Below, in pieces: positions 43,306-51,747 of a stretch of 64,000 bases of DNA (its first letter is position 1; each line of letters opens with the position of its first letter). The stretch covers positions 62,001-126,000 of the forward strand of contig NZ_JBPZGZ010000007.1 in the NCBI RefSeq assembly GCF_051857475.1, in the 5' to 3' direction. This stretch comes from Pelomonas sp051857475. Its GTDB lineage: Bacteria; Pseudomonadota; Gammaproteobacteria; Burkholderiales; Burkholderiaceae_C. A model generated the notes under the pieces. It saw only the letters and a list, made by a program, of their open reading frames with translations, searched no databases and was not told the DNA's origin. Made by a program: the position numbers and the translations under genes.

Positions 43306-46300
43306 ATGACCGACCTCTCTAGCGACTACAAAGCGCTGGCCGAGTACCGCCCGACCCACAAGGTCCGTTTCGTCACTGCCGCCAGCCTGTTTGACGGGCA
43401 TGACGCCGCCATCAACATCATGCGCCGCATCCTGCAGGGCATGGGCGCCGAGGTCATCCACCTCGGCCACAACCGTTCGGTGGACGAAGTCGTCACCGCG
43501 GCGCTGCAGGAGGATGCCCAGGGCATCGCCATCTCTTCCTATCAGGGCGGCCACGTCGAGTACTTCAAGTACATGGTGCAGCTGCTGAAGGAGCGCGGCG
43601 GCGAGCACATCCAGGTCTTCGGCGGTGGCGGTGGCGTCATCGTGCCGGCCGAGATCCGCGAGCTGGCCGAGCATGGCGTGCGCATCTTCAGCCCCGAGGA
43701 CGGCCAGCGCATGGGCCTGCAAGGGATGATCGGTGAGATGGTCATGAAGGCCGACCAGGACTTCAGCGTCTACGCGCCGCAGAACCTCTCCGCCATCACC
43801 GGCCATTCCGAATCCGCCTGGCGCTCCCTGGCCCAACTGCTGACGGCGCTGGAGAACGGCAAGGCCGAAGCTTCCATCGTCGACGCTCTGCGCGAGCAAG
43901 CCAAGGGCCTCAAGACGCCCGTGCTCGGCATCACCGGCACCGGTGGCGCCGGCAAGTCCAGCCTGACCGACGAGCTCATCCGCCGTCTGCGCCTGGACCA
44001 GGGCGATGCGCTGCGCGTGGCCCTGATCTCCATCGATCCCTCGCGCCGCAAAAGCGGTGGCGCCCTGCTGGGCGACCGCATCCGCATGAACGCCATCAGC
44101 CCCTGGGGCCAGGGTGCGCGCGTCTTCATGCGCTCGCTGGCGACGCGCGACTTCGGCAGCGAGATCTCCCCCGCCCTGCCCGACGTCATCGCCGCGGCCA
44201 AGGTGGCGGGCTTCGACCTCGTCATCGTCGAGACCTCGGGCATCGGCCAGGGCGACGCAGCCATCGTGCCCCTGGTCAATGTGCCCATGTACGTCATGAC
44301 GCCCGAGTTCGGCGCCGCCAGCCAGCTCGAGAAGATCGACATGCTGGACTTCGCCGAGTTCGTCGCCATCAACAAGTTCGACCGCAAGGGCTCGCTGGAT
44401 GCGCTGCGCGACGTCAGCAAGCAGGTGCAGCGCAACCGCGAAGCCTTCAACGTGATGCCGGACACCATGCCCGTGTTCGGCACCATGGCCAGCCGATTCA
44501 ACGACGACGGCGTGACGGCCCTCTACCAGGCGCTCAAGGTGCGTCTGGCCGAGCTGGGCCTGAAATTCAGCGAAGGCCGCCTGCCGCGCGTGGACACGCG
44601 CCACAGCACCCACCAGACGCCTATCGTGCCGGCCGCCCGCGTGCGCTACCTGGCCGACATCAGCGACACCGTGCGCAGCTACAAGGCCCGCGCCCGCAAG
44701 CAGGCGACCCTGGCCCGCGAGATCCAGCAGCTGGAAGCCAGCCGCGCCATGCTGGAGGCTGCCAATCCCGACAAGAACGGCGCCCGCACGGCCTTGGCCG
44801 ATCTGGCGGAACAGCGCAAGGCCAGGCTCGACGGCGACGCCCGCCAGCTGCTGCAGCAATGGCCCGACATGGTCAAGGCCTATGCCGGCGACGAGTACGT
44901 CGTGAAGATCCGCGACAAGGAGATCCGCACGGCTCTCGTCACGCAAAGCCTGTCGGGCACCAAGATCCGCAAGGTCGTGCTGCCGGGCTACGAGTGCCAT
45001 GGCGAGCTGCTGAAGTGGCTGATGCTGGAAAACGTGCCCGGCAGCTTCCCCTACGCGGCCGGCGTGTTCGCCTTCAAGCGTGAGGGCGAGGACCCGACCC
45101 GCATGTTCGCCGGCGAAGGCGATGCCTTCCGCACCAACCGCCGCTTCAAGCTGGTCAGCGAGGGCATGCCCGCCAAGCGCCTGTCCACGGCCTTCGACTC
45201 GGTCACGCTGTACGGCGCCGACCCCGCGCCGCGGCCCGACATCTACGGCAAGGTCGGCAACAGCGGCGTGTCCATCGCGACGCTGGACGACATGAAGGTG
45301 CTCTACGACGGCTTCGACCTGTGCAGCCCGACCACCAGCGTGTCCATGACCATCAACGGCCCGGCGCCGTCCATCCTGGCCATGTTCATGAACACGGCCA
45401 TCGACCAGAACCTCGCCAAGTTCAAGGCCGACAACGGCCGCGAGCCGACGCAGGACGAAGCCGCCAAGATCAAGGACTGGGTGCTGGCCAATGTGCGCGG
45501 CACCGTGCAGGCCGACATCCTGAAGGAAGACCAGGGCCAGAACACCTGCATCTTCTCGACCGAGTTCTCGCTGAAGGTGATGGGCGACATCGCCGAGTAC
45601 TTCGTGCACCACAACGTGCGCAACTTCTACTCGGTGTCGATCTCGGGTTATCACATCGCTGAAGCGGGCGCGAACCCCATCAGCCAGCTGGCGCTGACGC
45701 TGTCGAATGGCTTCACCTTTGTCGAGGCCTATCTGGCGCGCGGCATGCACATCGACGACTTCGCGCCCAACCTGAGCTTCTTCTTCAGCAACGGCATGGA
45801 CCCGGAGTACACCGTGCTGGGCCGCGTGGCGCGCCGCATCTGGGCCATCTCCATGCGAGACCGCTACGGCGCCAACGAGCGCTCGCAGAAGCTGAAATAC
45901 CACGTGCAGACGTCCGGCCGCAGCCTGCATGCGCAGGAGATCGCCTTCAACGACATCCGCACCACGCTGCAGGCCCTGATCGCGGTCTACGACAACTGCA
46001 ACTCGCTGCACACCAACGCCTACGACGAAGCCATCACGACGCCGACCGACGAGAGCGTGCGCCGTGCCATGGCCATCCAGCTCGTCATCAACCGCGAATG
46101 GGGCCTGGCCAAGAACGAGAACCCGTCGCAGGGCGCCTTCATCATCGACGAGCTGACCGAGCTGGTCGAAGAGGCCGTGCTGCGCGAGTTCGAGCGCATC
46201 AGCGAACGCGGCGGCGTGCTCGGCGCCATGGAGACCGGCTACCAGCGTGGCCGCATCCAGGAAGAGTCGATGCATTACGAGATGCTGAAGCACACCGGCG

Positions 46301-46596
46301 AGTACCCCATCATCGGCGTCAACACCTTCCGCAACCCCAAGGGCGAGGCGGTGCCGGAGCACATCGAGCTGGCGCGCTCGACGGACGACGAGAAGCAGTC
46401 GCAGCTGGCGCGCCTGGCCGAATTCCAGGACCGCCATGCTGCCGAGTCGCCCGCCATGCTGGCGCGCCTTCAGCAGGCCGTCATCGAGAACAAGAACGTG
46501 TTCGACGTGCTGATGGACGCCGTGCGCGTGTGCTCGCTGGGCCAGATCACCGGCGCGCTGTTCGAGGTGGGCGGCCAGTACCGCCGCAGCATGTAA
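43306..46596 (+). CDS. icmF: fused isobutyryl-CoA mutase IcmF
   Basis: 1096 residues. It is an adenosylcobalamin enzyme with its own G-protein chaperone: a B12 domain (about 1-150, DGHDAAIN with axial ligand His32), a MeaI-type GTPase (GTGGAGKS at 211-218), then the substrate domain (about 560-1096). Specificity residues by alignment from memory are Phe601 (TRMFAGEG) and Gln745 (GQNTCIF), the isobutyryl-CoA pair rather than the Tyr/Arg pair of methylmalonyl-CoA mutase. It interconverts isobutyryl- and butyryl-CoA, and slowly isovaleryl- and pivalyl-CoA. The ATG at 43306 follows AGGAGA. Confidence 0.95.
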   Translation: MTDLSSDYKALAEYRPTHKVRFVTAASLFDGHDAAINIMRRILQGMGAEVIHLGHNRSVDEVVTAALQEDAQGIAISSYQGGHVEYFKYMVQLLKERGGEHIQVFGGGGGVIVPAEIRELAEHGVRIFSPEDGQRMGLQGMIGEMVMKADQDFSVYAPQNLSAITGHSESAWRSLAQLLTALENGKAEASIVDALREQAKGLKTPVLGITGTGGAGKSSLTDELIRRLRLDQGDALRVALISIDPSRRKSGGALLGDRIRMNAISPWGQGARVFMRSLATRDFGSEISPALPDVIAAAKVAGFDLVIVETSGIGQGDAAIVPLVNVPMYVMTPEFGAASQLEKIDMLDFAEFVAINKFDRKGSLDALRDVSKQVQRNREAFNVMPDTMPVFGTMASRFNDDGVTALYQALKVRLAELGLKFSEGRLPRVDTRHSTHQTPIVPAARVRYLADISDTVRSYKARARKQATLAREIQQLEASRAMLEAANPDKNGARTALADLAEQRKARLDGDARQLLQQWPDMVKAYAGDEYVVKIRDKEIRTALVTQSLSGTKIRKVVLPGYECHGELLKWLMLENVPGSFPYAAGVFAFKREGEDPTRMFAGEGDAFRTNRRFKLVSEGMPAKRLSTAFDSVTLYGADPAPRPDIYGKVGNSGVSIATLDDMKVLYDGFDLCSPTTSVSMTINGPAPSILAMFMNTAIDQNLAKFKADNGREPTQDEAAKIKDWVLANVRGTVQADILKEDQGQNTCIFSTEFSLKVMGDIAEYFVHHNVRNFYSVSISGYHIAEAGANPISQLALTLSNGFTFVEAYLARGMHIDDFAPNLSFFFSNGMDPEYTVLGRVARRIWAISMRDRYGANERSQKLKYHVQTSGRSLHAQEIAFNDIRTTLQALIAVYDNCNSLHTNAYDEAITTPTDESVRRAMAIQLVINREWGLAKNENPSQGAFIIDELTELVEEAVLREFERISERGGVLGAMETGYQRGRIQEESMHYEMLKHTGEYPIIGVNTFRNPKGEAVPEHIELARSTDDEKQSQLARLAEFQDRHAAESPAMLARLQQAVIENKNVFDVLMDAVRVCSLGQITGALFEVGGQYRRSM

Positions 46597-46609
46597 GCCC
46601 CTGCGGGGC
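46595..46609. terminator. short hairpin after icmF
   Basis: AGCCCC-TGC-GGGGCT, a perfect 6-bp stem beginning within the icmF stop codon and ending at the stop of the convergent DUF4124 gene. It is compact and GC-rich, without a T-run; a weak two-way terminator is likely. Confidence 0.4.
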
Positions 46610-47166
46610 TACAGCCCGCGGCAGCGCTGGTCGAAGGCAGCGGACAGCCGCTGCAGATCGGCGCGTTCGCCAGCCGTCATCTCGGCCTCGCGGGCGCGGC
46701 GTGAGCGCAGGTTGTTGCGCAGCTCCACGCACTGGGCGAATTCACGCTCCTGGCGCGCCTTGTTCTCGGCCAGCGCGCTGCGCTCCTGCAGGGAACGGGA
46801 GCGCGCGTCCTCCATCAGGCGGCTGACCTTGTCGTTGGCCTCCTGCTCTTCCGCATAGCACTCGCGCTGGTAGCGGTACTCGAGCTGCTGGCGGACGCTC
46901 TCGTCCGTCTCGTTCTCGGAACCGGCCTGGCGCAGCAGCTCGCGCAGGCGCAGGCAACGCAGGCTCATGAACTGGCTGGCCTCGGGCGCCTTCGGGCCGC
47001 TGCGCGCGATCTGCGTGGACTCGGCCTCGGGGCAGGGCCTGTCGCTGAAGGCGACGGTGCCGTCCGGCTTGCGGCATTTGTAGACACCACCACCGTCGGC
47101 CCAGGCCGGGCTGAACAGCGACGCCAGGACCAGACCCAGCCAGGCCGTGCGACTCAGCGCGCTCAC
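46609..47166 (-). CDS. exported DUF4124-domain protein
   Basis: 185 residues with a signal peptide (1-23). The DUF4124-like N-terminus (VYKCRKPDGTVAFSDRPC) has its usual Cys pair. The remainder is a long charged coiled-coil-like helix rich in Arg, Glu and Gln. Function is unknown. Its start overlaps the stop of the ankyrin gene by 4 bases, so the two exported or membrane proteins are coupled. Confidence 0.75.
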   Translation of the reverse strand: MSALSRTAWLGLVLASLFSPAWADGGGVYKCRKPDGTVAFSDRPCPEAESTQIARSGPKAPEASQFMSLRCLRLRELLRQAGSENETDESVRQQLEYRYQRECYAEEQEANDKVSRLMEDARSRSLQERSALAENKARQEREFAQCVELRNNLRSRRAREAEMTAGERADLQRLSAAFDQRCRGL

Positions 47167-48059
47167 AGCTTCTGCTCCCGGTCGGTGCCATAGCCGTAGC
47201 GGCGCTTGTTGCGCATCTTCTCCAGGTACTCGCGCGCCGTCAGGCCATCCGTGTTGCGTGCGGCCTTGGGCGCACCGGCGGCCAAGAGGGTGTCGACGAT
47301 TGGCTCGGAGTTGCCGATGGCAGCCAGATGCAGCGGCGTGTTGCCCTGGTTGTCCTGCGCGAAGACGGAGGCATGCAGGCGGATCAGCTCCGCCACCGCA
47401 TCGTGCCGGCCCTCTTCGACGGCCCAGTGCAGGGCCGTGCGGCCCTGGCTGTCCAGCGCATTGATGTCGGCACCGGCGGACACCAGCGGGCCGATGGACT
47501 TCAGCGCGGCGTAGTGGATGGGCAGGCGGCCGCTGCCGTCGGCAGCGTTGATGTTCAGGCCGCGGCTGGTCAGGAAGACCATGGTCTGGGCATCAACACC
47601 GTGGCGGGCGGCCAGATGCATGACGCCGACGCGGTCGGGCGTCTGCTGGGTGGGGTCGAGCTTGAACTCTTCGATGAAGAGCCGCATGCGGTCCAGCGTG
47701 GGCTTGGTGGCGGCCTGCTGCAGCAGCGTGCCCTTGTCCAGCGCTCCGATGTTGCGGGGCTCGGCGCCATGCCTGACCATCCAGCGCAGGGCCGGCAGGC
47801 TGCCCGTCGCCGCGTTGTCATAGAGCAGGCGGTTCATGCCGACGGCGCCCACGCGCGCGGCGGTCTTGTCGAGATCGATCATGCCGCTGGCGTCCGCCAT
47901 GCCGCCCATCATCATCGCCTCGCGCAACTCGGGCCCGAGGCCCGCGACGTCCTGGGTGCTGCGTCGCGCCATGCTGCACCAGGTCAGCAGGGAAATGGTG
48001 ACCACCAAGGCTGCCGCCCGCAGGCCGATGCCCAGCCAGTTGATGCCGTCTCGCTCCAA
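47163..48059 (-). CDS. membrane-anchored ankyrin-repeat protein
   Basis: 298 residues. One N-terminal membrane helix (about 11-28) is followed by about six ankyrin repeats (clear examples: HLAARHGVDAQTMVFLTSRGL, then DSQGRTALHWAVEEGRHDAV and DNQGNTPLHLAAIGNSEPIV). It would be tethered to the inner membrane with the repeats probably in the periplasm, acting in protein binding. It is co-translated with the DUF4124 gene by a 4-bp overlap. Confidence 0.8.
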   Translation of the reverse strand: MERDGINWLGIGLRAAALVVTISLLTWCSMARRSTQDVAGLGPELREAMMMGGMADASGMIDLDKTAARVGAVGMNRLLYDNAATGSLPALRWMVRHGAEPRNIGALDKGTLLQQAATKPTLDRMRLFIEEFKLDPTQQTPDRVGVMHLAARHGVDAQTMVFLTSRGLNINAADGSGRLPIHYAALKSIGPLVSAGADINALDSQGRTALHWAVEEGRHDAVAELIRLHASVFAQDNQGNTPLHLAAIGNSEPIVDTLLAAGAPKAARNTDGLTAREYLEKMRNKRRYGYGTDREQKL

Positions 48060-48161
48060 TCTTTCCCCCTGCTTTTCTAGGCCCGCCGGATTGTGCAGCA
48101 GCCCCCTTTCAAACCCGGACCCTCAACTCGGGGCCGGCCTCTAGACTCCCTCGAACCGGGG

Positions 48162-49313
48162 TCAAGCCGCCAATACGACACGGTCGCGCCCGCCGCGCTT
48201 GGCCTCGTACAGGGCGGCGTCGGCGCGGCTGAACAGGGCTTCCGGCGCCTCGTCGGGGCCGGCGGCCGGCGCCACGCCGACGCTGACCGTGATCGTCAGC
48301 GCGCCCGCCACGGTCTCGAAGGGTTGGCCGCCGATGACCTCGCGCAGCCGCTCACCCAGGCGCATCTCGCCGCCGGCTTCGGGGTTGAGCCAGATGACGG
48401 CGAATTCCTCGCCGCCCAGCCGCACGGCCAGGTCCAGCGGCCGCAGCGCCTCGTGCAGGCGCGCGCCGACGCCGCTGAGCACCGCGTCGCCGACGGCATG
48501 GCCATGGGTGTCGTTGATGCGCTTGAAGTGGTCCACATCCAGCACGGCCAGCAGCGGTGGCCGCGGCGCCCCGCGCTTGAGCAGGCGGCGCAGGCGCTCG
48601 TCGAAACCGCGCCGGTTCAGCAGGCCGGTCAGCACGTCGATCTCGACAAGGCGCTCGATCTGGCGCAGCGCGCGGTCCTGCAGCAGCAACAGCATGGCCA
48701 GGGCCTGGCCGATCAGCAGGGCGATGGTGGCCAGCAGCCCGATGGAGTTGTAGGCCATCAGCTCGGCGCGCGACTGGGCGATCAGCGGCGATACGGCCAG
48801 TCCCCGCGCCACCTCGATGACAGCGCTGACGAGCAGGTCGCCGGCCAGCAGGGCCAGCGGGAAGCCGCGCTGCTCCTTCCAGGCCCGCAGGGCGGCATGG
48901 GCGGCAGGCATGTTCAGCACGGCCGAGGCCAGCAGGGTCAGCGTCAGCGAAGGCCAGAACTGGCCCACCCACGCCGTCAGCGCGAAGGAGGCGACGCAGG
49001 TCAGGCCGGTGAACACGATGGGCCAGCGGGCGCGCAAGGGCAGCCCCAGATAGACGCGCAGGCCCAGCAGCACCATCAGTGCGGCCAGCAGGCTGCCCTG
49101 ATGGCCGATCACCCACAGCACGCGCGGCGCCTCCAGCGCGATCAGCGTCGCGCGGATGGCCTGGGTGACGGCCGCGGCGGCAAAGGCGCCGGCCCAGTAC
49201 CACAGCGCACGTTCGCCCTTCAGATGCCAGGCGCCGCCGAGCGTGGCCAGGGCCAGCATCGTCGTGACGAGCTGGAAAACGCGCAGCAGCGTGTCGGCGT
49301 GCAGGGGTTCCAT
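48162..49313 (-). CDS. membrane-bound diguanylate cyclase (GGDEF)
   Basis: 383 residues with about six to seven membrane helices in the first 210 residues and a C-terminal GGDEF domain. The catalytic motif is intact (VRLGGEEF), the inhibitory site is RPLD five residues before it, and the nucleotide loop VDHFKRINDTHGHAVGD is canonical. The membrane part resembles the 7TM sensor type without a recognisable ligand domain. It should make c-di-GMP. It stands alone, 103 bases from each neighbour. Confidence 0.88.
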   Translation of the reverse strand: MEPLHADTLLRVFQLVTTMLALATLGGAWHLKGERALWYWAGAFAAAAVTQAIRATLIALEAPRVLWVIGHQGSLLAALMVLLGLRVYLGLPLRARWPIVFTGLTCVASFALTAWVGQFWPSLTLTLLASAVLNMPAAHAALRAWKEQRGFPLALLAGDLLVSAVIEVARGLAVSPLIAQSRAELMAYNSIGLLATIALLIGQALAMLLLLQDRALRQIERLVEIDVLTGLLNRRGFDERLRRLLKRGAPRPPLLAVLDVDHFKRINDTHGHAVGDAVLSGVGARLHEALRPLDLAVRLGGEEFAVIWLNPEAGGEMRLGERLREVIGGQPFETVAGALTITVSVGVAPAAGPDEAPEALFSRADAALYEAKRGGRDRVVLAA

Positions 49314-49416
49314 CGTGGGGTGGCTTCAACCGCAGCAGCCACGATGCCTTCAACCAGCCGTCTTGTCGGCCCGCAGCGCGAGCACGACGTGATTGATCTC
49401 ACGGCGACGGGCCGAT

Positions 49417-50400
49417 TCAGTGGCCCTGGATGTTCTGCATCGCCGCCTTCACCCGCATCAGCATGGGCGAGGCGCCGGTCACCTTGGCGTCGAAGGGGTG
49501 CAGGCGCTGGCCGCCGGTGGCCGCCATGATCTTGCGCACGTACAGCCGCGTCTCGGCATAGGGCGGCACGCCGAGGTAGCGGTCCACGGCCTTCTCGCCG
49601 GCGTTGTAGGCGGCCACCGCCAGCATCACGTCGCCCTCGAAATAGGCCAGCAGCCAGCGCAGATAGGCCATGCCGCCGCGGATGTTCTGCGAGGGGTCGC
49701 GCAGGCGCACGACGCCGAAGCGCGCCCCCGTCTCGGGCAGCAGCTGCATCAACCCCTGGGCCCGCTTGGGCGACTCGGCCAGCGGGTCGAAGTTGGATTC
49801 GGTGGCCATGACGGCCAGCACCAGGGCCGGCGAGAGCTGGTACTCAGGCGCCACCAGCTTCACATAGCTGACGATGGCCGGCGGCGCGCGCTCGGGCAGG
49901 GGCAGCGTCGCCCACAGCGACACGGGCTTGCTGCCTTTTGCGGGCGGCGACGCCACGGCCACCGGTGGATCGGTCTCGGGCGGGCGCAGGCAGGGTGGCG
50001 GGTCGCCCAGCGGCGTGCCGCCCATGCGCTCGAGCATGTTCTGCGCCTGCTCCATGCCCTGCTCGGCCGCCGCGGCGAACAAGTGGGCAGCCTCGGCATC
50101 GTTGCGCTGGATGCCGCGCGAGTTGGTCAGCATCCAGCCCAGGCTGTACTGGGCCTCGGCATCACCGTAGCGGGCCGCACGGCAGTAGAGCTTGGCCGCC
50201 GCGACCTCGTCGCGCTTGACGCCGTCGCCGTACTCCAGCGCCTTGGCCTCCTGGCGCCAGCGCTCCACCTGGGCCGGCACGACCGGACCTCGCTCGCCGG
50301 GCGGCATGGTGGGGCGGGGCAGCTGCTCCAGCGTCAATGCGGGCACTTGAGCGCCGGCCGTCGTGACCACGAAAAGCAGAGGGAGCAGCAGCGCGCGCAA
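49417..50400 (-). CDS. lytic transglycosylase with Sel1-like repeats
   Basis: 327 residues. A signal peptide (1-17) precedes two Sel1-like repeats (about 60-125; CRAARYGDAEAQYSLGWML and HLFAAAAEQGMEQAQ), a proline linker, and a C-terminal SLT lysozyme-like domain. The catalytic Glu is in VMATESNFDP, and the GLMQLLPETGARFGV and AAYNAGEKAV motifs are intact. It would cleave peptidoglycan to 1,6-anhydro-MurNAc products. Fusion of Sel1 repeats with SLT may recruit a partner to the wall. Confidence 0.85.
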   Translation of the reverse strand: MRALLLPLLFVVTTAGAQVPALTLEQLPRPTMPPGERGPVVPAQVERWRQEAKALEYGDGVKRDEVAAAKLYCRAARYGDAEAQYSLGWMLTNSRGIQRNDAEAAHLFAAAAEQGMEQAQNMLERMGGTPLGDPPPCLRPPETDPPVAVASPPAKGSKPVSLWATLPLPERAPPAIVSYVKLVAPEYQLSPALVLAVMATESNFDPLAESPKRAQGLMQLLPETGARFGVVRLRDPSQNIRGGMAYLRWLLAYFEGDVMLAVAAYNAGEKAVDRYLGVPPYAETRLYVRKIMAATGGQRLHPFDAKVTGASPMLMRVKAAMQNIQGH

Positions 50401-50448
50401 GGGTCAGTCAGGAGGCAGGGCGAAGGGGGCGAAGTCTAGACTCATCGC

Positions 50449-51030
50449 ATGAACAAGACCCGGCTCGAAGCCTTCAGCGATGGCGTCATCGCCATCATCA
50501 TCACCATCATGGTCCTGGAGATGAAGGTGCCCCACGGCAGTGACTGGGAAGCCTTGAAGCCGCTGTGGCCCGTCTTCCTGTCCTATGTGCTGAGCTTCGT
50601 CTACGTCGGCATCTACTGGAACAACCACCACCATCTGCTGCACGCCGTGCACAAGATCAACGGCGGTGTGCTGTGGCCGAATCTGCACCTGCTGTTCTGG
50701 CTGTCGCTGCTGCCCTTCGCCACCGGCTGGATGGGCGAGAACCATTTCGCGCCCCTGCCCGTGGCCATCTACGGCGGCGTGCTGATCATGGCCGCGCTGG
50801 CCTGGGTGCTGCTGCAGCGCGCCCTGGTCTGCATCCCGGGCAACAACACCGTGCTGGCCCAGGCCCTGGGCAAGGACTGGAAGGGCAAGATCTCGCCGGT
50901 CATCTACCTGGCATCCATCGCCCTGGCCTTCGTGCACGTCGGCCTGTCGCTGGCGGGCTATGCCATTGCGGCGGCGCTGTGGCTGATCCCCGATCGCCGC
51001 ATCGAACACCACCTCAGCCAGCACGAGTGA
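50449..51030 (+). CDS. TMEM175-like potassium channel (DUF1211)
   Basis: 193 residues, six hydrophobic helices. The signature RLEAFSDGVIAIIITIMVLEMK at residues 4-25 (R-x3-FSDGV-x-A-I) marks bacterial TMEM175 proteins, which are leaky K+ channels assembled as tetramers. HHHLLHAVHKINGG in the second helix region also fits the family. The next gene begins 2 bases after the stop. It is divergent from the lytic transglycosylase gene. Confidence 0.85.
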   Translation: MNKTRLEAFSDGVIAIIITIMVLEMKVPHGSDWEALKPLWPVFLSYVLSFVYVGIYWNNHHHLLHAVHKINGGVLWPNLHLLFWLSLLPFATGWMGENHFAPLPVAIYGGVLIMAALAWVLLQRALVCIPGNNTVLAQALGKDWKGKISPVIYLASIALAFVHVGLSLAGYAIAAALWLIPDRRIEHHLSQHE

Positions 51031-51032
51031 CC

Positions 51033-51629
51033 ATGCCCACCCTCGACCCGCGCATCGATACCTATCTGGCCGGCGTGCCGGAGTTCGCGAAACCCATCCT
51101 CGAGCGCCTGCGCGAGGACGTGCATGCGGCCTGCCCCGACGTCGTCGAGACCATCAAATGGAGCCGGCCCCACTTCACGCTCAACGACAAGCTGCTGTGC
51201 GGCATGTCGGCCTTCAAGGCCCATTGCGCCTTCGGCTTCTGGGAGCGCGAGGGCGCGGCCGAAGGTCAGGGCGGCGCCATGGGCGATTTCGGACGCATCA
51301 CCAGTTTGAAGGACCTGCCCAGCCGCGCCGAACTGCGCAAGCAGATCAAGGCCGCCGCCGCGCTGCTGCAGGCTGGCGCACCGCGCGCCACCAAGCCCAA
51401 CCGAGAACCGCGGCCCCAGCTCGAGATGCCCGACGATTTCGCCGCGGCCCTGGCCAAGGTCAAGGCGGCCAAGCAGCACTTCGAGGCCTTCGCGCCCAGC
51501 AAGCAGCGCGACTATCTGGAATGGGTGCTGGAAGCCAAGCGCGAGGAGACGCGGACCAAGCGCATCGCCCAGTCGGTCGAATGGTTGGCCGAGGGCAAGT
51601 CTCGCAATTGGAAGTACGAGGGCTGTTGA
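51033..51629 (+). CDS. DUF1801/YdeI-OmdA-type protein
   Basis: 198 residues. The N-terminal two thirds match the DUF1801 fold (YLAGVPEFAKPILERLREDVHAAC, ETIKWSRPHFTLNDKLLCGM, FGFWEREG), and the C-terminal part matches the OmdA/bacteriocin-protection segment (FEAFAPSKQRDYLEWVLEAKREETRTKRIAQSVEWLAEG is the family's helical end). The function is not established; it is cytoplasmic. The ATG at 51033 lies two bases after the channel gene, suggesting one operon. Confidence 0.8.
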   Translation: MPTLDPRIDTYLAGVPEFAKPILERLREDVHAACPDVVETIKWSRPHFTLNDKLLCGMSAFKAHCAFGFWEREGAAEGQGGAMGDFGRITSLKDLPSRAELRKQIKAAAALLQAGAPRATKPNREPRPQLEMPDDFAAALAKVKAAKQHFEAFAPSKQRDYLEWVLEAKREETRTKRIAQSVEWLAEGKSRNWKYEGC

Positions 51630-51647
51630 AGTGAAAACCGAACAAAG

Positions 51648-51715
51648 CCACAGAGGCACAGAGCCACGGAGGCCCTGGGATCGAAATCTCTCTGTGTCAC
51701 TGTGCCTCTGTGGCG
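51648..51715. repeat. 15-bp inverted repeat (CACAGAG type), probable two-way terminator
   Basis: GCCACAGAGGCACAG (51648-51662) and its exact reverse complement CTGTGCCTCTGTGGC (51701-51715), with further imperfect pairing inward (51664-51673 with 51690-51699). It sits between convergent genes ending at 51629 and 51748. CACAGAG-rich palindromes of this kind recur between genes in many proteobacteria. A long stem of this strength could terminate both transcripts. Confidence 0.7.
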
Positions 51716-51747
51716 GCCTTCCTTCGCCGCCACGCGCATAGGGCGAC

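Noticed and set aside
43276..46437. 1053-codon open frame antisense to icmF
   Set aside because: A shadow of the well-conserved mutase; low-complexity composition and no start signal.
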